A stretch of DNA of 64,000 nucleotides from Pomphorhynchus laevis (GCA_012934845.2 WNNJ02002973.1:106292-170291), one strand, 5' to 3'. Counted from the stretch's first letter, positions 10,025 to 22,649 are shown. Numbers and translations: made by a program. Notes: generated by a model not told the origin, from the sequence alone.

Positions 10025-12915
10025 CCTAAATTCTCCTTCTAAATACTCACTTAACATCGGTCTCATCAACATTCGTTCCTTACTTCACAAACTTGACGTT
10101 GCACTCGAAGTCTTCCATAATAACTCACTTTCACTTCTCTGCCTAACCGAATCTTGGCATTCCACAAACGACATATCCATTCGAAGACTCGTATCCCTTG
10201 ACCTAAACGTTGCTGAACGTGCTCGACATGTTTATTTCGGAAGCATCAACCATGGTGGTCTACTTTCCTTTTCTTTGCCCGCTATATCGTTACATGTTCT
10301 AAACTTTTCCGTTGCCCCTACGTCATTCGAGCTGATGTGCTTTAACGCTATATACTTCAGTAGACGAATTTGTTTCGTCCTTATCTATCAACCAAGCTCA
10401 TCTGCCCCATGTCGTACATTCTTTGACGAACTCTTTGATATGCTATCTAACCTAAGCATTACATCATCTCCCGTCATTATTCTTGGTGACCTCAACATTC
10501 GACTTGACAGACCATCATGCGCTCACTCGTCACACCTACTCAAGACATTATCAGACTTTGGCTTCAGATATATCTCAACCGAATCCACTCATATCCACGG
10601 TGGCACCATTGATTGCATATTTGTTCGGTCATCGTTTATTTGCAGCACCGTTTCTTGAAAGATGTGGGCTATCCGAACATTACCTTTTCACCATTAACAT
10701 TGAAACCAATGATCCTCCACACCCTATTCATCCCCATATATATCGTCCATGGAAACAACTTGATCTAAATAACTTGCGTATAAACCCTCTCTCGTCCCCA
10801 CTCCTAAATTTTGCCGCCTTTACTAACACTTCACTTGACGACTTAACCAACATGTACAACACTGAACTTATTGACATACTCGATATGATTTTGCCGTTCA
10901 AACAATGCACGCCTCGCCGCCAGTCAGGAGCGCCCTGGTTCGATAGCGATTGCCGAAGAGCAAAGCGCTCCTTACGACACCTTCACCGAATGCACTCAAG
11001 GTTCCGTCGTCGTAATATCACCGAGCTATTAAACTCATCTTACTCAAAATACCTCGAATTTTGACGCAAATACCGACATCTTCTGAACTCAAAATGCTCC
11101 TCATACTGGCAAAGCAAAACATCTTTGCGTGACAATCATCAACACGCGTGAAATCCTTTAATAACCTTTTGGGTAGAAACAAATCCGTCACGTCTATCTC
11201 TATCTCTTCCAACGAATTCGCATCTCATTTGCAACGCAAAATAGCTCGAACTTTGACCTCAATCCACGTACCATTATTTTCTAGTTTCTTTTACCTACCC
11301 CCATATCATACTGAACTGTTTCACTTTTCACTTTTATCTATCGAAAGCGTATCTGATGCCCTAGCACGATTACCCAATTCAACCTCTCCTCTCGATCCTG
11401 TTCCAACATACATTCTAAAGTTACTAAGTGACACCATCAGCCCTTATCTCACAAGTGTCTTCAACATGTCTATCCATTTATCACACTACCCTTCGTCGTT
11501 CAAACATGCCATAGTTTGCCCATTATTTAAGAAGCATCATCTTGATCCCAGTTCCGCCTCCTCCTATAGACTAATATCAAACTTTCCGACCATTTCAAAA
11601 CTTTTCGAGCATATCATCCTCAGACAGGTAAGCAACTACATATCATCAAATTCTGTTTCCACCTTTTCAATCTGCATATCGACCATAACATTCTACTATG
11701 ACCGCATGCACAAAACTCTCCAATGATCTACTTCTTGCTCTTGACAAACATCTAGTAAGCCTTGTAATTTCACTTGATTTATCCTCCGCCTTTGATGTAG
11801 TTGATCACACTATACTTCTTTCATGTCTCAGACAACGTTACTGCTTCTCGTCTCATGTCATTTCTTGGTTCAAATCCTACCTCTCAAATCGCTCTTATCA
11901 CGTAGTCTCCAACTCCAACTCTTCTGCGCCGGTTCCTCTCAGCTGCGGTGTACCACAAGGATCCGTTCTAGGGCCGCTTCTTTTCACCCTTCTTCTTGGT
12001 GATTTATCTTCCATCGTGGTCCCTTTCGGCTTTGAAGTTATTCAGTACGCTGACGATATAGTAATCTATGCATCATGCACACTCACATCTGCATCCAACC
12101 TCGCTTCCGATGCATCGTCTTGCCTCTATGCTATTCACGCATATCTTTGTTCAATCTGTATGTTTTTAAACAACGAGAAATCTAACATGATGTGGATAAC
12201 ACCGCGCCACTCTTACACCCTCGATTTTCCAGTATGCATACACAATTTCCGTCTACCAGAAGTGACTATCATGACAATCCTTGGTGTCCCTTTTGACAAT
12301 AATATCTCGTTTCTGCCTTTCATTCGTAGCAAGATCAGTTCATGCTCCCTCATCCTCCGTGACATCCGAAGTGTCCGTAGAAACCTCGACGTCAAATCGA
12401 CAGCTATTTTAATCTCCAGACTTTTCATGCCTCGTCTAGAATATTGCTTAGGTCTTCTCATAAACTGTCCAGCATATCAATTTCACTATTTACATCCTTA
12501 ACTGGCTCGACATTCCGAGCCGCATAACCTCTCAAATTATCACACTTGCATGGTAAATCAAATTCCGGCACAACCTTCCTTATCTATATCTTCCTGATGG
12601 CGCATCCTATATGACGGCTGGTCTCTCCCTAAGAAGTCATCGCTCCATCGTGCGTTCACCATCGCTGCACCACGCCTTTGGAACAAACTTCATCGTGACA
12701 CAAAATCATTGACGTCGCTTAAACACTTCAAAACTTCTTTGATCGCCTTACTTCTTGCAAACGAACTAAAATAACACTTTCAGCCGCAATCAATTCAATA
12801 ACTCTACATACAAGTTCAAACATTCATCGGACGTAAACTTGTCTTTTAATTTTTATAGTGGGCCTGTAAGTGGTTCTATTCACCACAAAGGCCACTCAAA
12901 ATAAATTCTATTCTA
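10025..12915 (+). mobile_element. LINE-B right part: ORF2 (APE endonuclease and RT) and 3' end
   Basis: ORF2 resumes after Ty3-A. The APE endonuclease covers about 10040-10700 (LINIRSLLHK, CLTESWHS, ILGDLNIRLDRP), with a frameshift near 10640-10660. The linker is about 10690-11060 (GAPWFDSDCRRAK). RT spans about 11350-12480 in at least two frames, with a shift near 11690: SLDLSSAFDVVDH, CGVPQGSVLGPLLF, QYADDIVIYA. The C-terminal part near 12660-12770 (APRLWNKLH) is in another frame. The RT signature is that of the CR1/L2/Jockey assemblage. ORF2 is therefore inactive, with about four breaks. An imperfect hairpin at about 12859-12896 precedes the AT-rich 3' end, a (TTCTA)-like tail. Confidence 0.85.
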
Positions 12916-14085
12916 TTAGCCCGGCTTCCGTGCCTGCTCCAGCCGAAAAGTCAAACAAAAGAGGGCTTCGGATCAGGCCGTTCCCTTCTAAAAATCGGTA
13001 AACTTATCTAACAGAAGCAGCGTATCTAACAGAAGCAGACAAACTCTCTCGAATGAATACTGGAGCACTAGATATAGGTTCATGCTGAGTAGGGATAAGA
13101 CGAATATTGCTCGTTTTAACCCGTCTCAGTCTTCTTTCTGGAAATTATTCAAGAAAGAGAAGCTTGTGTGTTGGAAGGATAGGGCATTGGGTTGGATCGG
13201 TAAGATAGTCCTTGTTAAAGTTTTAGAGGAGTCACTAGCCCTACACAACTATGGAGCAACTCAATTACCTCAACCAATCCTAAGGATATCCTTAACTCAT
13301 GGGGTCCACTTCCGGGCACCTCCAAATCCGTCGCTCCACTTTCTTCTCGGGTCTGTCAGCTTTTGACAGCTGATCAGAGAAGAGAGGTGGCCGTCACAAT
13401 GCTTTTAGCCTCCCCATCCGATGTAGCAGACATCAATATAACTAAGCGTGTTTTTATTACTAAGAAAAAATCCTGCTCATGCCCTAATGATTTGCGACCC
13501 ATTTCCATTCAAAATACCCTCGTGTCGATTTACGAAAAAGCGCTTGCGTGTAAAATCCGCGACCATTTAAGTAGGCGTAATTTGATCGTTCCAAGTTTTC
13601 ATGGGTTCGTCAAAGGTCGCTCGGTCCATTCAGCAGTTAGTGAGGTAGAGCAGTTTTGTCGGGAGAATAGCCATCGTCTAGTTGTGGCTGTTTTCCTCGA
13701 CTTTTCTGCTGCATTTGACCGCATCTCCATTCCTTTTGTGATCTCTTCTCTTCACTAATCTCTTCGGGATTAGCCTTCTCAAGATGACGTCCCCATGAGC
13801 AAAGACTAAGGTTTCTCAAGCTCCTCATCTCGTGATTACCGAGCATAGTCCGCCTCGATTGGATTCTTCGGAGGTGAGAGGCCCTGCGTGGTTCAGTCGG
13901 AGATCGGTCCGTTGGATTGGCTGGAGGGCTCAGATCCGCTAGACTGAGGCCGTAATATTAGAAGACGGGAAAAGTGATCGTTTCTTAAGTTCTGTTTTTC
14001 ATGTCTCTTTCTAGTTAGTAGTTATTTTTATCGGTTATATAGTTATTAATAAAATCCCTGTTATTATATTTGTGCGAAATTATTA
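12916..14085 (+). mobile_element. LINE-A2 right part: ORF1 end joined to RT, internally deleted
   Basis: After LINE-B the sequence returns to LINE-A. A probable ORF1 end lies at 12916-13000. A duplicated TATCTAACAGAAGCAG occurs near 13006-13042. From 13045 ORF2 resumes beyond the endonuclease (FWKLFKKEKLVCWKDRALGW near 13140; RVFITKKKSCSCPNDLRPIS near 13450; FLDFSAAFDRIS near 13700). The endonuclease and the YADD part of RT are deleted. The 3' end matches LINE-A1 (CGGAGGTGAGAGGCC near 13870, GTTATTAATAAAATC near 14045). Confidence 0.82.
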
Positions 14086-14969
14086 AATACGGAGTGACCA
14101 TTTTTGGAAGTTGGCGTCGGCAATGTTCTCGATACTATTGAAATTAGTTTGCAACAAAAAATTTTAAAAAGTTGTACATATAAAATTGTAGTTCAAATAA
14201 AAAGTAATTCTATCTTATCAAAATAGCTTTTACTGAGACAAAAATATAGTTTAAAATGTACAGCATCAATCTATAAAAATAATTACCCACTATCATTGCG
14301 AACTCTTAAATAGTTAAAGCAAAGTGTACATTGTAACTGTTCCGTATAATGTTCAAAAAATAAGAAATCAATAATAATAAAGATGTTGCATTTTTCGATA
14401 TGTCTAATCGGCTTAAAAACTAAACATCGACGGTAAATATACAAAATATAAATTAAGGAAGTAAAACATGTTAAACGTGGACTTGCAAGTTATCAAAACA
14501 TGTTTGACACATTTATACAATCGGTTGTATCATTGGACTCAGAAGAAAACCAAAACATATTATGAATGTCATAAACGTATTGGATTTGTGTATTTTATCG
14601 ACTATTTTTAAAGACATCGGAATAAAAATGATACGCAATCTAAACCGGCCAAAGAAATTTCATTGCATCGAGCTTTCGTATTTATCATGGAAATACTCAA
14701 ACAGCTGTGGACTCTTTTGAAGAAGCGATATGGCTACAACAGCGACAACGAATTACAGCAAGTTGAATTACATCATGCAGCAGGACGACTGTTTTAAAAT
14801 GTTGCGACTGATTTAAAAACGATAGTTGGAGAATCAGCGACAACAAAAATGATGGATTCATATCACCGATATCACGACTACTGTACCAATGAACAATTTT
14901 ATAGAATAGTGGCAATTAATGATTTTTTAAACACTAACATTTTAAATGATTTTTTAAACCCTAGGCATT
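14086..14969. other. Spacer 3' of the SUN gene, no gene seen
   Basis: AT-rich sequence between the LINE-A2 tail and the stop codon of the SUN-domain gene, presumably including its 3' UTR. I found no AATAAA on the minus strand close to the stop. Confidence 0.5.
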
Positions 14970-17900
14970 CTAAGCTAGCAGTAAAATTGAGGAATTACAG
15001 AACTGATCTTCACTGTTGTCATCATCACAATGATGTTCACGGTGACTACGAAGATTACAGTAGTCGCTATTGTTATTGCGATGTTGGTAATACTTTCTAG
15101 GCGTTGAAGATCGTTGCCGTTCACAATACTGATCAGTAGAAGATAAGTTGTTTCTCCTGTGCCGTTTTGTACTAGAGCATCGGAATGTAGAACGACGAAA
15201 TTGCGTCGCTATAGATGATGACATACTATATGGTGATGGTTGTGAAGACCAATTGACCAGTTCACGCGAACGTCGATTCAATCGCTTGCCACTAACATTA
15301 TTTTTAAATCGCCGCGTTGGCAATGCCATGGATATTGAGGATTCCACAACGTTATTCTGGCTGTCAACCATGTGTTGCTCTTGATTTTCTTCTTTAATAC
15401 TTGGATCGTTTACAGACATACATAATGGTTTATCGTTCAGTGAGGCATTTATATTAATTTGAAATTGCTGTATGCTTGTACTATTATCTTTTGACCACAC
15501 TGGATAATCGACAAAATCAGCAGAAGTATCTGTAGAAGCCATATAAAATATATTATTGTCATTGTCATTGTGGGAGAGCTGATGGCTGCCACGTTTTGAT
15601 GATTTAAGTTCTGAGTCTCTAAGTTTACGCCGCCGACGTAATTGGTATCGGCTATGTCTGTGATTATTATGTCTGTTATGACTGGTATTGTCGTCGCCAT
15701 TATCACTCCTCCTACTTGTACTATTAAATTTAAAAAAGGATTTGTGAATTTTCTTAATTAAACTAGTCAAATCATCACTGCTACTTGCATTTATATATTT
15801 AAGCAGTACTTTATAGTTATTAATGAAAGACATCCAAGTGAGAATATTTTCTCGTTCAAATTTACAATTTCTAATCGATGCAACTGTGTTATAGTTGCTA
15901 CAGCTACTCGTGGTGGTCGCAGCATCGGCGGTATTCGTGGTGGTAATGGTGACCGGGAATGTGGCTGTTGAAGTTATCGTATATGTTCTGAATAGAATTA
16001 AACTAAATGATATGCTGACAAGTACGGCAATTACGAAACTTAAAAGCATTATAATATATATCACTACCAACGATTTGCAACGTTCAGATTGTTGCCGATC
16101 GAGTTTAAGTTCAATTTGCATAATTCGGCGTTCAAGTCTACTAAATCTATCCGAATGCCGTTTTACACTTTCCAATAGACGTGTATTTTCAATATTTCGC
16201 TTCCTTAAATTCATTATCGTCGCTTGTAGCATAGAAACAATTTTATGCATATGCACATTATAATCGAAACTTATAAGGTCGAGGTAGTTGGCCTGTAAGC
16301 TTGTGTTCAATTCCAACATGTTTAATCGATTACCGTATCTGACCAGCAAAGGCTGGTTGGAAGACGATGTACCTGAATTAATGTAAGTACCAAATTTCAC
16401 TGAAGGTCTTATTGAAGAATTGATGTCACATACACGTTTGTGCTGTTGGTGTGAATGAAGACGGGCAGTCGATTTTGAATTATCGCCAATATGATCATGC
16501 TTCTTTGTCAAATCATTAGCATTCTTATCGTTGGTGAACCTGTCAGTCGAATCCATAGTCGAACAAGTGTCGTTTTGAACGATTGTGTTGTCAGCAGTAA
16601 ATTTACTATTATTTGTATTGCTGCTATTAGTATTGTTGAATAATTGTCCAATCGACCGTTCACCATTGGCAACTTTTGACTTATTTTCAGTTTCTCCACA
16701 ATTTTTTCTTTCAAAAGAGCGATTAGTATTGTTTGACTGTAGATGATTGTCACGAGGCCACTCCGATGATAGCGACGATGTTGATCGACCACTATCATAA
16801 TAGTTATCAGGTCGATCTTCCTGATCAACAATGTGTTTAGAACTTTCTAAGTTATCTTTTTTTGTGCAGTTTAAACTGCGCAATGACATTACCTTGATCC
16901 TCATATCACTGTCATCTTCTTTTGAAATCGTCTTGGAATCACGTGTAATGGTCCACAACTGTAGTGACTGAAGGCCACATAAGGTGCCCAAGTAATTAAT
17001 GCTACATTGAGAATTTGGTTGCCCTTGTTTGTCAGCATGTATGTTGGAGCTGTGTGTTGCATTATTCAATCCATTATCATTATAAAAACCTGTGGATAAG
17101 AATGAAGTTGAACATAATTTACTACTTTTATCCGTAATAGTAATTAGAAAATATCCGATGGGTAAATATTTTTTGGTGCTCATATTATTAGTACCACTAC
17201 ATTCATTATTTGCAACCGAAGACGTAGTAGTGTTGGTGTCTACGATAGTTTTTATTTCATCTACTCTAGATTGATTGGATAATGTCTTATTATCATTATT
17301 AGTGTCTAATGAGTCTCTACAATCCAAAGTTTGGTGAATTGATGACTCAAAAGCGTTGATTAATGTATTTTCATTTTGTTGTTCGTGCGAATTTATAACT
17401 TCTTCTAATGTAGATCCGTATATTCTCACCAGTGATAGTGGACAGTAATGCTCCGTACCTTCATACTCTAGCATCTCGAAACGAACGTATTTTACAAACG
17501 GATGTTCATATATATCATGATGAATTGACTTATAAAAATTTAAATCTGCATTCGAAGAATGGTGATCACTATTAAATTCTACAGAAACCTTTGCCTCTGT
17601 TATTTTGCTAGCAGCTTGTTGATTGCCCTCACAATTATTCATCTGGTTAGCGGTGGTCGTTGTTGCATGCTCAAAGTCATTGTTGAAATCATTGCTAAGG
17701 TTATCGTCCAAAGTACTACCAGTTTCCGGTTTATCAATAACACTCTCTATTTTCGAGTTCTTTCTTACCATCGATACGTTAAATTGATGTATTTTTCTAT
17801 TAAACGATGAAAATGTGAATGTACCGAGATCGTACCAGTTTTCAAAACTTTGCTCTCTATCACCACCGCTGTTCAAATTGTCTGATTCGCTATTTATAAT

Positions 17901-19115
17901 TGAGGGATCGAATTCTTCTTCAGTTGCACCGCTCAATCGAAATTTCTTTGGTACACGTGCGAACAGCTCAAAACTAGCAAGTTCAACGCTTTCAATGTGT
18001 ATACGTTCACATAGTTCAATAATAAACCATATGCTAACTTTGCATGGATTGAGCATATATCCGTCTCGGTTTTCGGAGAGAACCTCTTTCGCATTTTGAG
18101 ATTGATGATTTGCGGCAACTATCTTTGCACCACAATTTGCATTGGCATAATTGTTTCGATGCCTGGAAGTCGACTTTTTAAAGGAATGTAAGGGGGTACG
18201 CTGCCTTTCACCGTTCCCACAATACCGATTGCCGTGATCTGTCCCTGAGTGACTTATATCTGCGATATTGCAATTCATTTTTTGATTATGTATATTTGTG
18301 GGAGACGAATTTACTTTTTCCGAATTTGGGAGTTTCTTGTTATCTGTTAAAGAGATTTTATTTTGCTCGCTAGAGGAGCGCGAAAATGGTTTTGTGCGTT
18401 CAAAGGGTTTCACATTTGAAGTACATCCGCTTAAATTTTCTGTATTTTCATGATCAATATTATCACCTACTGTAGTAGATTTTTTATCATGTTGGATACT
18501 ATGATGATCTTTGAAGTAACGAGCTAGTTGTAATTGCTTCCATTCCTGAAATTGGTCAATTTTAAACTTATTAAAATCTAGTTCCGCAATTTCTCTTTCA
18601 GAATTAAACATAAATTCGTTCTGATCGTTGGTAATTGTTTGGCTGTTTTCATTTGCTTTATAATTATCGTAATGGCTACGACAATCATGTTGTTTGCAAC
18701 GGTCTGTATGTGAACTCTCCGCAACGTTATCTTCATCATTATTATATTCCAAAATAAATTGCTCATTCTGTATCAGATGGAAGCAGAATTGATTTATGCA
18801 ACGTCGATTACTGCGATTCGGTTTTGCACAGTAGCTATCATTATCAAACGGCAAAGTATATCCATATTTTCCAAATGTGTTTTGAATATGTTGAACAATC
18901 CCTATTGATCTATATCTGTAAACGATATCATTAATTATGTAACTAAGCAGATAAACAAATGTTTCTTGGATCGTATTGCGGACGGCGATAAACTTGAACT
19001 GATGCGTCGCAGTGCTGAAATTAAAACTCGTCGTTATGATCTGTTGATTAGAGCAGTGAGGCTTGTTCGGAGCAGGTATTGAAAACAAAATAAGCACAGC
19101 AATGTACCATATCAT
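14970..19115 (-). CDS. SUN domain-containing ossification factor-like protein (SUCO/SLP1 family), ER membrane
   Basis: 1381 residues in one exon, the longest host frame. An N-terminal hydrophobic segment (1-15) looks like a signal peptide. A QFQEWKQLQL stretch (about 188-197) resembles the FDEWK box before the SUN domain in SUCO. RNNYANANCGAKIVAANHQ (320-338) and YMLNPCKVSIWFIIELCE (353-370) match the family start of the SUN domain; FVKYVRFEML and HYCPLSLVRIYG (540-567) match its end. Between them lie two Asn/Ser-rich insertions (about 397-423 and 451-535) that other SUCO proteins, as I recall them, lack. A coiled coil (about 955-1012) precedes a membrane helix (1015-1043). The tail is rich in Asn, Ser, Arg and His. 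Family members are ER/nuclear-envelope membrane proteins that protect folding of membrane and secreted proteins (yeast Slp1-Emp65) and affect collagen secretion in mammals. The start gives the signal peptide; the stop is TAG. Confidence 0.88.
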   Translation of the reverse strand: MIWYIAVLILFSIPAPNKPHCSNQQIITTSFNFSTATHQFKFIAVRNTIQETFVYLLSYIINDIVYRYRSIGIVQHIQNTFGKYGYTLPFDNDSYCAKPNRSNRRCINQFCFHLIQNEQFILEYNNDEDNVAESSHTDRCKQHDCRSHYDNYKANENSQTITNDQNEFMFNSEREIAELDFNKFKIDQFQEWKQLQLARYFKDHHSIQHDKKSTTVGDNIDHENTENLSGCTSNVKPFERTKPFSRSSSEQNKISLTDNKKLPNSEKVNSSPTNIHNQKMNCNIADISHSGTDHGNRYCGNGERQRTPLHSFKKSTSRHRNNYANANCGAKIVAANHQSQNAKEVLSENRDGYMLNPCKVSIWFIIELCERIHIESVELASFELFARVPKKFRLSGATEEEFDPSIINSESDNLNSGGDREQSFENWYDLGTFTFSSFNRKIHQFNVSMVRKNSKIESVIDKPETGSTLDDNLSNDFNNDFEHATTTTANQMNNCEGNQQAASKITEAKVSVEFNSDHHSSNADLNFYKSIHHDIYEHPFVKYVRFEMLEYEGTEHYCPLSLVRIYGSTLEEVINSHEQQNENTLINAFESSIHQTLDCRDSLDTNNDNKTLSNQSRVDEIKTIVDTNTTTSSVANNECSGTNNMSTKKYLPIGYFLITITDKSSKLCSTSFLSTGFYNDNGLNNATHSSNIHADKQGQPNSQCSINYLGTLCGLQSLQLWTITRDSKTISKEDDSDMRIKVMSLRSLNCTKKDNLESSKHIVDQEDRPDNYYDSGRSTSSLSSEWPRDNHLQSNNTNRSFERKNCGETENKSKVANGERSIGQLFNNTNSSNTNNSKFTADNTIVQNDTCSTMDSTDRFTNDKNANDLTKKHDHIGDNSKSTARLHSHQQHKRVCDINSSIRPSVKFGTYINSGTSSSNQPLLVRYGNRLNMLELNTSLQANYLDLISFDYNVHMHKIVSMLQATIMNLRKRNIENTRLLESVKRHSDRFSRLERRIMQIELKLDRQQSERCKSLVVIYIIMLLSFVIAVLVSISFSLILFRTYTITSTATFPVTITTTNTADAATTTSSCSNYNTVASIRNCKFERENILTWMSFINNYKVLLKYINASSSDDLTSLIKKIHKSFFKFNSTSRRSDNGDDNTSHNRHNNHRHSRYQLRRRRKLRDSELKSSKRGSHQLSHNDNDNNIFYMASTDTSADFVDYPVWSKDNSTSIQQFQININASLNDKPLCMSVNDPSIKEENQEQHMVDSQNNVVESSISMALPTRRFKNNVSGKRLNRRSRELVNWSSQPSPYSMSSSIATQFRRSTFRCSSTKRHRRNNLSSTDQYCERQRSSTPRKYYQHRNNNSDYCNLRSHREHHCDDDNSEDQFCNSSILLLA

Positions 19116-19784
19116 TTAAAGTTAATTCTCTAGGCGTAAATATATGAACAAAAACATGTAGTAAATACGATGCATTACGAAAACGGTAATTATTTAAGGT
19201 TATCAAAAATAAAATAAAATTTTGCATGTCTTGGATATCGTTTCACAATTAGATAACTGATATTGATGATAAAAGCATTAAAGCATGATTGGTAAATAAT
19301 AATATATGGACGTGAATCAGTTAAGATTAATAGATAAAACGTTTGTAAAAATATAGAGATATATTTTAGTAGAGTGGAAAAATCAGAAACAAATACCCTG
19401 TTCGTAGATGATTTTCAAGTAGTGACAGCATTCAAACACTAATCTCATTACTCGCAACAATATTTATAGACTAGCAAGTTCAGCGCTTTTAATTGGGAAG
19501 CGTCGAACTTCTCTATTGAATTAGGGATCATTGGAACATGTTGACTTGATGCTGATTAAAGAAACTTAAACAATTAAAAATATTTGATGCTTAATAAATT
19601 TTTTAATTTTTGATTAATTTTTAAAAAAAATCCATCATCCTGTCAACTATGCATATAAACAATTTACTTATTCTATCGAACACAGGCCTAAAACGTAATA
19701 GTATTTAGGCAGATTGGTAACGAAAAGCATTCGCAAAAGAAATTGCATGACTGTGCAAGTTAGAACGGTTAAAATAACGTTAAA
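19116..19784. other. Intergenic, upstream of the SUN gene
   Basis: AT-rich. A CATATATTTA stretch near 19138 lies upstream of the start codon but is not a convincing TATA box in such AT-rich sequence. No other feature seen. Confidence 0.4.
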
Positions 19785-21178
19785 AAAGGATTTATTTTAA
19801 CGTGGCAAATGCGTGTCAGCGCACGCTTACATGACCACAACAAAACAAAACTGTGAATCATGTGTCGAGAAGGTGTGAACGGAGGAGGTGTTTGAATGTG
19901 ATAAAGGAGGGAGCGCTGGCGGACGTCGAGAGGGAGTTGATTCCAGGCGAGTGAGGCGGCGACGAGGAAGGATCGGAGACCGTAGTTGTTGGAGTAATTG
20001 GGAACGTGGAGTAAGAGGGTATGACAGGAACGAAGCGATAGCGAGGTGGGGCGAGTATCGTCTAAGAAAGGAAGGTTGATGAACGATGGGGAGCCGACAG
20101 CGATGAGACGAAAAGTAACGAGAAGGCGGAGTTTGATGCGGATGTGGATGGTGGGCCAGGAGAGTTGGGCAAAATATGTGGATGTGTGGTCGAAGCGACG
20201 GAGACGAAAGAGCACTCGAACGGCGGTGTTGATTATTCGTTGTAGGGGTAGGATGATGGATTTTGGAGAATTGGCGAAAAGGCTGAGGCAGTAATCGATT
20301 TTAGGGAAAAGAAGCGATGAAAGAAGAGACATACAAGAACGGAAGTCGATAAGGGGGCGGATACGGCGGATGTCACGAAGAATTAAGTTAGACGAGCGGA
20401 CCTTGTCACGGACGAAGGGTTTAAGGGAAAGGTGATCATCGAAATGGAAGCCTAAGAAAGTGAGATTGTGGACTATAGGGATGATCGATGAGGCAAAAGA
20501 TACAATGGGAGGAGATATGCTTGGTTTACGGGGAAGGATCCACATTATTTTGGACTTTTCGGCGTTTAGAACGAGATGGAGATTGGAGAGACGTTTGTAG
20601 ATAGAAGAAAGACAGTTGGAGGCAGAAATGCCGATATCGTGTATGCGATGTGCGGGTGCATGAGCATAGATTAGAATGTCATCGGCGTATTGCATGACGT
20701 TAAAGGAGTAAGGTTTGATAAATGGAGAGATCGCCAAGCAAAAGAGAGAAAAGCAGGGGACCTAGGACTGAACCTTGTGGAACCCCGCAAAAATAGGGAT
20801 GGGAGGGGAGGATGATGAATTAGAACAGACGCGAAAGGAACGGTCGGATAGATATGAGGCGAACCAAGCTACGGAGGAGGAAGAAAAGCCATAATCATAA
20901 CGAAGGCGAGAAAGGAGGACGGAGTGGTCGACAATGTCGAATGCGGAGGAGAGGTCGATGGAGATGAGAACACTATATAGAGCCTTGTCTCGAGAAATGA
21001 GTAAGTCGTTGTACACTTTTATGCATGCGATTTCTGTCGAGTGATTAGAGCGGAAAGCGGATTGGAAAGGAGGGTACAGATTGGATGAGGAGAGATAAGC
21101 GTTGATTTGTATTAAGATGAGGCGTTCTAAGAGCTTTGAAAGAGTAGGGAGTAGTGAAATGGGGTGATCCACCACATG
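19785..21178 (-). mobile_element. LINE-C1, 5'-truncated CR1/L2-like LINE
   Basis: Minus-strand RT and 3' end. The copy opens at PISLLPTLSKLLERL (about 21170) and passes STEIACIKVYNDLL, SIDLSSAFDIVDHSVLL, QYADDILIYA and a thumb region ending ASLAWNQLPLDVRQ. RT is in two frames with a shift near 20750-20770 around the GVPQGS block. The 3' UTR carries GTGCGCTGACACGC and ends CCACGTTAAAATAAAT, shared with three other copies (39730, 55810, 58200). No target duplication found. Confidence 0.85.
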
Positions 21179-22640
21179 TTAGGTGGATTAAAGTGATGAT
21201 ATAATGAACCGTAAAGACGTAGACATAATATGAGCCAGCAAAAATAAATAAAATATCGTTTAAGCAACAACAATTGGAGTAATTTTCTGAAGATGCTAAC
21301 AGAAGTAATCGAAATATCAAAACTAATTTCATCAATTCTTTGATCCAGCTCCGGTAATTCTTTATCAATATCAACTATTTAAAATAACAATTGAAGTTGT
21401 GGGCTATTATTAGTTATCCATCTGTAGATGTGTGTATCATCACTAGCAAATGAAAGACGCGGAACGACCAGCTCCCATAACGGGCTATTTAATTTTGTGC
21501 GTATAAAATTAAAGATTTTCTTAATAACTGATTGTGCATATTGTTTTTGAAACAAAATGTCAATGAATATTGTAGCCATAGAGTAAAGCAAAATAAATCA
21601 AATATAGAAATACATGCAGGTTGACTTTTAAGAGCTTATTAAAAACTGTACAGCCAAACCAAAAACATAAAATGTGACTCGATGGGAAGAAGAGAACGTA
21701 TCTTTTTGTTAAAACTAGTTATTTACAAAGTACAATTACCTAGCACAAAAACAACGAGTTACATTTACTGATAAAAATGTCGATTTTTATATTTGTGAGT
21801 TAATCAAATAATTAAACACATACAAATAAAAACATAAATAAAAATATAATAAATATAAATAAAGCATAAAATACAAATAAAAACATATAAATCAAACATA
21901 AATGACCACAAATAAATAAAAAAAATTTATATAATTTAAGTAGAAATCACACTGTATTGTTTCATTATTAATGACAAGTTAGAGTTGATAAACATTTTAT
22001 TGGTGATAAAAATTACTACAAATGACAAACTTGACAATTTGATTTAGAGACTAGCTGGTAAGACGATACCATTAATTCATTAATTTTTCTGATAAGAAAA
22101 ATTAAAGAATTTATAAATGCTAGCTGTTATTGAATGTGCACCTTCCTATTTTTGAAAAATACAGATTGTTTTCAAAAATTTGAGGATTATGACAGTAGCC
22201 GTCGAAATATAATGCTATAATTTTGTAATAAACCAAATTAGTTTCAATAAATCAAAAATATGTTAGTTTCATTAAAAGTTTAAATGTTTAAAAACATTTT
22301 TTCATTAAAAGTTTAAAAGTTTCATTAAAATGTGTTAGAATACGCTACTTTTACGTATTTATTAGTCAAAATTGGTAAGTCAATATCAAAATCGATCTTC
22401 ATATATTCTTTATCGTTTAAACAAATTTGCTAAAGTGATAAATATGCTTATGAAAAACAACTGAAAATATAAAAAGAAGGCAAAGTTCTTCTTTCTTCAT
22501 TCGAAGAAATTTAAAACTTTTAAAATTTAAAAAGTTTAAAACTTTGAAACTTTTTAAAAATTTTCATTTCTTTTACTGAAAGTTGAAAGTCCTTACTAAA
22601 TGAGATACAACATTTACTAAATTAATTCGATCTGGAAAAA
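21179..22640. other. AT-rich intergenic stretch, no gene seen
   Basis: Only simple A/T-rich sequence with short direct repeats (TTTCATTAAAAGTTT near 22270-22330; AAATAAAAACATA runs near 21820-21900). Confidence 0.5.
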
Positions 22641-22649
22641 AGCGTACGC

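Noticed and set aside
9978-10658. Frame starting in the Ty3-A LTR and entering LINE-B ORF2 as a chimeric gene
   Set aside because: A chance open frame across the insertion junction; the endonuclease part is truncated and no transcript is known.
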